A DNA stretch of 9,284 bases from Bifidobacteriaceae bacterium (GTDB lineage Bacteria > Actinomycetota > Actinomycetes > Actinomycetales > WQXJ01), in assembly GCA_031256885.1 (NCBI GenBank), contig JAIRPS010000227.1, positions 1-9,284 on the forward strand. Direction: 5' to 3'. The notes below the pieces were generated by a model, which searched no databases, was not told where the DNA came from, and saw nothing but the letters and a program-made list of their open reading frames with translations. Shown here piece by piece: positions 5,277 to 9,284 of the stretch (positions within the stretch are counted from its first letter, which is position 1; each line of letters begins with the position of its first letter). The position numbers and the translations under genes are program-made.

Positions 5277-8200
5277 ATGACCAGTCGTTCAGCAGGTTTC
5301 AACGGAAACAATCAGTCCACCAAACCGGCACCAGGTGCCGACCGGCCCACCGGCTCTGCGGTTTCCCGGCCCTCCCCCGCCCGCCCGCCACAGTCGCGCG
5401 GGCGGCGCAGGCCAGCTAAAAGCCCCCGGCATCGAGCGCGCTTCCAGCCGGTATCAATTCCTGTAACCATTTTGACCGTTTTGGGATTAGCTGGCTTAGG
5501 CGTTGTGGTGACTAGTCCGGCGGCCGTAGCATCAACACCCGGGTGGGAGCCAACGGCCGACTTCAACTGCAACACGCTTTACAGCAGCCTGTCTAACCCG
5601 GCCTACGGCATGCAGGGCATTCCCAGCCCGGTGGAGGGTCAAAGCTGGTCAATGACTTTGAAGTCAACTGGCGGATCGTACAGCCCTGGCTGGGGCGGCG
5701 GCAGTAACTTCCAGCAGCAGTACCAGTTGTCCACTTTGGCGGTTGGTCCTGATGTGATGCGTGAAGACAACCGCCTCCAAGCATACACCGGTGAATGGGA
5801 GCCGAACTCTTCTAACGGCTACGACGTCAACGTGTTGCCACATGGCCAAACCACTGGTTGGACTTTCAAAGCGCCAAAATCCCGCTTTGGCACTAGTGGC
5901 AACATGGGTTGGGAAGGTAGCGCCATCAACCCCAAAGATGGGCTGCTGTACATGGAAGGTGCCCGCACTAACTACATTTCTGACAGCGGACGCCGCGATA
6001 GCGACGGTATCAACATACTGATCATGGACCCAAACAGGCCGGTTGGTTCTTCCGGCGAAGAACCACAAGACGGCAATTATCGCCGCTCATCATCACTGAT
6101 GCCGCTGACTGAAGCAGATAAGATTGGCAGCACCGGCATGCAACTGGTCGAGGATTTGTTCACTGACGCTGACGGCAATGTTTACCTTGTCTCCGGTTTT
6201 AGCGACAACAATATGTACCTGCTGAAAGTTACTCCCGGTGAACACAACCAACCGTGGTATTGGACCAAGCTCTTCAAAATCAGCAGTTCAACCAGAGATT
6301 ACTGGTACGGCATGGCTTTCCTCAACGGCAAAATCTGGGTTAACCGAGGCGGCACCGGCAACGGCAGCCGGATGGGCACAATCAATCCGCTGACTGGTGC
6401 AATGGCTATATCAACGGTAGCCAACGGTACCGCCGCCAATGATGACCATGGTCGTGACCTTGCCTCATGCCAATTACCACCAGTGATTACCGGCACTGTT
6501 TTCGATGACGCCAACGGCAATGGGCAAATTGAAGGTGATGAAAGTGGTGTGGCTGGGCAAACCGTTGAGATCTATGACAGCAATGGCGTATTGCTGGGTA
6601 GTCAACAAACCGATGGCGGCGGTAGCTACACCTTCATGGTGAATGAGAACAGCCTTGGTGAGAACGGTGATTATTACATTCGCCTGGTTCGCCCGCAGGT
6701 GGCTGGCGTCAACGCTGCCCCCACCTGGTCTTCTGCTGATCAAAACGCCCCCAACCCGGTAACCGCCTACTGCCACACCGCAGCGGGCGACTACCAGCCC
6801 AGTTTGACTTCCGGTATTTGCCAAGGTGCGCGCGCTGATCAGGTTGACCAGTTGGCTTATACGGTGGGTGCCGCCAATATTCCTGCGCCGCTAGATGCTG
6901 ATGCTGGCGCTCTGATTGTCAGCAAAGTGCATATGACAACCGAGTTTGAGGTGGCTCATGCTGATTTCGCGGTGACTGGTGCTGCCAGCCAAGGCGACGC
7001 CCCCTACCAAACTTTGGTAAATGCCAGTGGCCCTGGCACCAGCCAGGGACCTTCCCACATTCAAGGTGAACTGCTGGCTGATCAGCTCTATCTTGGTGTC
7101 AATCATGGCATTGCGCCGGCTGCCCCAGCCAACCCAGCCAATATCCAAGATCTGCCAACCGCCAATAATCATGCTGATACTGATGACGGCGTTTTCTTGG
7201 GCGTTGGCCCGGAGTCTTTGGATGCCTGGACACCTTTGCAAAACCAGGTGTTGATCTACTCAAATACTTTCCGCGTCAAAGCCAAAGTGGGTGGCTATGC
7301 TTTAGCGCAACGTCTCAACGAGTTGGCGGTAGGCATGTGGGGTGGCAATATGAATGGCACTGGCACCAACACCACTGCACCGACCAGTTTTACTGTCACC
7401 TCACCTTTTACCTGTGGCAGTGTTTCAGCCGCCGGTGAGGCGATCTGTAGCTTCACCGCACCGGCCGGTAAACCAACCTTTTCCAGCGCTAACTATGTCC
7501 AATACACCTGGATTAGAACGCGCGTTGGTTTGAGTAGCGACATCAGTTTTGTCGACACGCCACCATACCCACCTGCCCGCACTACCAACACCACCAATGC
7601 CTGGTGGATGCCAGGCGAGGTGGAGGATAACCGTGTGTTCTTGGGTGGCACCAATAATATTAACCTGGTGGTCAAGTCGATTGGCGGCACTGCAAGTTTT
7701 CCGCACGAATTTTCCAGCGATATTCATCCCACTTTCCCGTCAACGCGCAGTATTGCAATCACCACCCCGGAACCAAACAAGTACTTCAATGATGGCAGTA
7801 ATCACTTGTTGGCAGGCACCACCGCTAAAGCTATCACGGTGACCACTGATCCGCCAACAGGTTGGACTTTGTCTAAAGCAACCCTTTATCCAAGTGGTGC
7901 GGCCAGCCAAACACTTACAGCCACCGACGGCAAAGTCACTATTCCGGCTGGTGCTATGGCACCAGGTGGTAACCCGACCTTAGCTTTAGATTATGTCCGG
8001 TTGATTGACCCGGATCAGTTTGATCTAACAATCACTGATTTTGATAATGTGAAAGCAGATGGTTTGAGTGCACAAACGGCCACCGTCAGTTTGCGCGCTG
8101 CTGATGGTGGTGGGTTATCTGGTTTAACAGCAACCTTAGAGCCTGTCTCATTCCCGGAAGGAGTTGACGCACGCGCTTTAACCATGTCAGCTGATGGTCA

Positions 8201-9284
8201 ATGTATCACTGATGAGGATGGGCAGTGCCAAATCACCATTACATCCACTGCGGCCGGCCAATTCGGCTTTAAAGTCAGCGCTGAAGATTCCGATGAGTCA
8301 ACGGTTAGACCAACTGATGACACGGAACGCACCACCCATTGGGGAGCAGATGCTAATACTTGCCAGGTGCGGAACTTGACTGTCAACCCAACTGGTCGCC
8401 TGCCGGTTAGCGATGTCACCAATGGTTTTACCGCGACAGTGCAAGTACGTGACGCCAACGGCAACAACTGCCCCGGGCAAGAAGCCAATATTGTTTCCAG
8501 CATCAGCCCAGCGACCGGCACCCGCACCAGCGAAATTACGGCGGTCGGCCCCAATTCAGGTGACTACAATTTTACAATTGGTTCTACGTCATCAGGCGTT
8601 AAAACGGTGACTGCATCTTTGGGTGGGGGCAGCGCTAACACTACTGTTGAATTCCGCCCACTTACTGCTGATAAACTCACAACCACGCTAACCATTGATG
8701 CTGATAATGCTCAAGTTGGCCAAACCATCACCGGTCATGTGGTGATTCGTGACCAGTTTAATAACCTGGTACCGAATGTGCCGGTTCACGTTTGGACTGG
8801 TCCGTCTGATTTGATTCCGCCCGAGTTGAACAACCAGATCAGTAACAGTAGCGGTGAGGTTCATGGACCGATTGCCACCACGGTTGCTGGTGAGTATCAA
8901 ATCTTTGCTGAAGTCACCACTGAGCAGGGCATTGAGGAGGTGACCGGGTCTGGACAAACCATCACTTTCACACCGGAGGCGAGCAGTGCACGCGCCACTT
9001 TGACACGTTCACCGGCCAGCGGCTCATTAGTGCCCACACCAACTAACCCGTTCCATCTAACAGTGACAATCACTGATCAATACAACAACTTGATTAGTGG
9101 GGCACCCGCTGAATTGTATTTAGCCAGCTCTATTCCAGATTTGTTAGAGGACGGTCAATCTTACCCAACTGATGGTGAAGGCTGCACAGTTTACAAAGTG
9201 AGCGGGCTAACTGGTAGTAATGGTCAATATGTTTATAATATATCATCGAATATGAAAGAAGGCTTGGTTGATGTTAGCGCCATG
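5277..9284 (+). CDS. Giant secreted modular surface protein (beta-propeller-like, SdrD_B, GEVED and Ig-like repeats), 3'-partial
   Basis: The frame stays open for 1336 codons from ATG 5277 to the last base, with no stop. Residues 1-58 are hydrophilic, rich in Pro, Ser and Arg (R41-R55 very basic). A hydrophobic stretch follows (59-80) with a signal peptidase site after A85 (AVA-ST), so this is a long-n-region signal peptide. Residues of about 90-400 contain propeller-like repeats such as INPKDGLLYMEG, TDADGNVYLVSG and MAFLNGKIWVNRG, ending in GRDLASCQ. Residues of about 404-475 are an SdrD_B-like domain opening GTVFDDANGNGQIEGDE, a calcium-loop-like pattern. A GDAP motif (573-576) and DTDDGVFLG (634-642) precede PGEVEDNRVFL (779-789), the signature of a GEVED domain. 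From about 914 come four Ig-like, invasin/Big_1-type units starting near 914, 1030, 1130 and 1237, with signatures RDANGNNCPG, RDQFNNLVPNVPV and TDQYNNLISGAPA. An adhesin or matrix-binding role, probably wall-anchored by a sortase motif beyond the window, is inferred. Confidence 0.9.
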   Translation, partial: MTSRSAGFNGNNQSTKPAPGADRPTGSAVSRPSPARPPQSRGRRRPAKSPRHRARFQPVSIPVTILTVLGLAGLGVVVTSPAAVASTPGWEPTADFNCNTLYSSLSNPAYGMQGIPSPVEGQSWSMTLKSTGGSYSPGWGGGSNFQQQYQLSTLAVGPDVMREDNRLQAYTGEWEPNSSNGYDVNVLPHGQTTGWTFKAPKSRFGTSGNMGWEGSAINPKDGLLYMEGARTNYISDSGRRDSDGINILIMDPNRPVGSSGEEPQDGNYRRSSSLMPLTEADKIGSTGMQLVEDLFTDADGNVYLVSGFSDNNMYLLKVTPGEHNQPWYWTKLFKISSSTRDYWYGMAFLNGKIWVNRGGTGNGSRMGTINPLTGAMAISTVANGTAANDDHGRDLASCQLPPVITGTVFDDANGNGQIEGDESGVAGQTVEIYDSNGVLLGSQQTDGGGSYTFMVNENSLGENGDYYIRLVRPQVAGVNAAPTWSSADQNAPNPVTAYCHTAAGDYQPSLTSGICQGARADQVDQLAYTVGAANIPAPLDADAGALIVSKVHMTTEFEVAHADFAVTGAASQGDAPYQTLVNASGPGTSQGPSHIQGELLADQLYLGVNHGIAPAAPANPANIQDLPTANNHADTDDGVFLGVGPESLDAWTPLQNQVLIYSNTFRVKAKVGGYALAQRLNELAVGMWGGNMNGTGTNTTAPTSFTVTSPFTCGSVSAAGEAICSFTAPAGKPTFSSANYVQYTWIRTRVGLSSDISFVDTPPYPPARTTNTTNAWWMPGEVEDNRVFLGGTNNINLVVKSIGGTASFPHEFSSDIHPTFPSTRSIAITTPEPNKYFNDGSNHLLAGTTAKAITVTTDPPTGWTLSKATLYPSGAASQTLTATDGKVTIPAGAMAPGGNPTLALDYVRLIDPDQFDLTITDFDNVKADGLSAQTATVSLRAADGGGLSGLTATLEPVSFPEGVDARALTMSADGQCITDEDGQCQITITSTAAGQFGFKVSAEDSDESTVRPTDDTERTTHWGADANTCQVRNLTVNPTGRLPVSDVTNGFTATVQVRDANGNNCPGQEANIVSSISPATGTRTSEITAVGPNSGDYNFTIGSTSSGVKTVTASLGGGSANTTVEFRPLTADKLTTTLTIDADNAQVGQTITGHVVIRDQFNNLVPNVPVHVWTGPSDLIPPELNNQISNSSGEVHGPIATTVAGEYQIFAEVTTEQGIEEVTGSGQTITFTPEASSARATLTRSPASGSLVPTPTNPFHLTVTITDQYNNLISGAPAELYLASSIPDLLEDGQSYPTDGEGCTVYKVSGLTGSNGQYVYNISSNMKEGLVDVSAM
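6486..6701 (+). other. SdrD_B-like (prealbumin-fold) domain within the surface protein
   Basis: Codons 404-475 read ITGTVFDDANGNGQIEGDE and on to YTFMVNENSLGENGDYYIRLVRPQ. This is the standard pattern of the SdrD B-like module found in Gram-positive surface proteins. The D-D-A-N-G-N-G-Q-I-E-G-D-E stretch offers side chains for calcium. Such modules usually act as rigid spacers. Confidence 0.75.
6957..7713 (+). other. GDAP / GEVED module within the surface protein
   Basis: Codons of about 561-812 hold GDAPYQTLVN, then PSHIQGELLADQLYLGVN, DTDDGVFLG and finally MPGEVEDNRVFL. The order is like the 'DFGDAP..Y.T....ARH....YLG..vD.E.DG..DDEDGV' plus GEVED cassette seen in large bacterial surface and secreted proteins. 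The leading DFGDAP has diverged to ASQGDAP. A Cys pair (TCGSVSAAGEAIC) lies inside and could form a disulfide. Confidence 0.7.
8016..9284 (+). repeat. Tandem Ig-like (Big_1/invasin-type) domain repeats
   Basis: Four diverged units of about 100-115 residues begin near codons 914, 1030, 1130 and 1237. Each carries a strand such as TATVSLRA, TATVQVRD, TGHVVIRD or LTVTITD, followed by an Asn/Gly-rich turn and a hydrophobic strand. DNA identity between units is low, so this is old duplication of a fold and not a recent array. The fourth unit is cut by the window edge and more may follow. Confidence 0.7.

Noticed and set aside
6507..8464. Repeated DNA string GACGCCAACGGCAA at 6507 and 8451
   Set aside because: Both copies encode a D-A-N-G-N turn in unrelated modules. 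Shared short coding preference explains them better than a DNA-level repeat.
5664..8957. Many 60-134 codon minus-strand frames opposite the surface-protein gene
   Set aside because: All are antisense to one uninterrupted plus-strand frame with clear domain motifs. None shows a domain or ribosome site of its own.
1..9284. Search for a transposase, attachment sites, a CRISPR array, a toxin-antitoxin or phage-defence module
   Set aside because: None of these was recognisable in any frame or in the intergenic sequence.

Overview
The window looks like a chromosomal segment from a moderate-GC actinobacterium, probably host-associated. The case rests on an actinobacterial-type inositol-1-phosphate synthase (ino1) directly behind a PadR-family regulator, a GT87-type polyprenol-phosphate-dependent glycosyltransferase, a streptogrisin-like secreted serine protease, and a giant modular surface protein built from SdrD_B-like, GEVED and Ig-like (Big_1-type) modules. 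I cannot name the genus from sequence alone.

Layout. (1) 1-1334 (+): an integral-membrane GT-C/GT87 glycosyltransferase, open at the left edge and lacking only its extreme N-terminus. (2) 1335-1517: a leader or intergenic region with a strong Shine-Dalgarno, a possible upstream strand that could mask it, and two copies of a TTTTGC-TAAAA motif. (3) 1518-3023 (+): a secreted chymotrypsin-fold protease with propeptide, complete catalytic triad, three predicted disulfides and a C-terminal beta-rich extension. (4) 3024-3122: a convergent intergenic hairpin. (5) 4825-3123 (-): a two-gene operon, padR then ino1, with stop and start overlapping as TGATG. Just upstream of padR lies a near-palindromic operator candidate. 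(6) 4839-5276: a divergent intergenic region of about 440 bp whose right third is extremely C-rich and G-poor. (7) 5277-9284 (+): an uninterrupted frame of 1336 codons, the largest gene here, which runs off the right edge without a stop. It encodes a secreted, probably cell-wall-associated, multidomain protein.

How they fit together. The padR-ino1 pair supplies and presumably regulates inositol phosphate, the first step toward phosphatidylinositol, PI-mannosides and mycothiol in actinobacteria. The GT87 enzyme belongs to a family that mannosylates such envelope glycolipids, or other envelope polymers, from polyprenyl-phosphate donors. The protease and the giant Ig-repeat protein are exported envelope or extracellular products on either side of this metabolic pair. 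The theme is therefore envelope biogenesis plus surface interaction. I see no tRNA or rRNA, CRISPR array, transposase or insertion sequence in the window. No clearly new multi-gene system is evident. The most notable points are the architecture of the truncated surface protein, the putative PadR operator, and the unusual leader of the surface gene.
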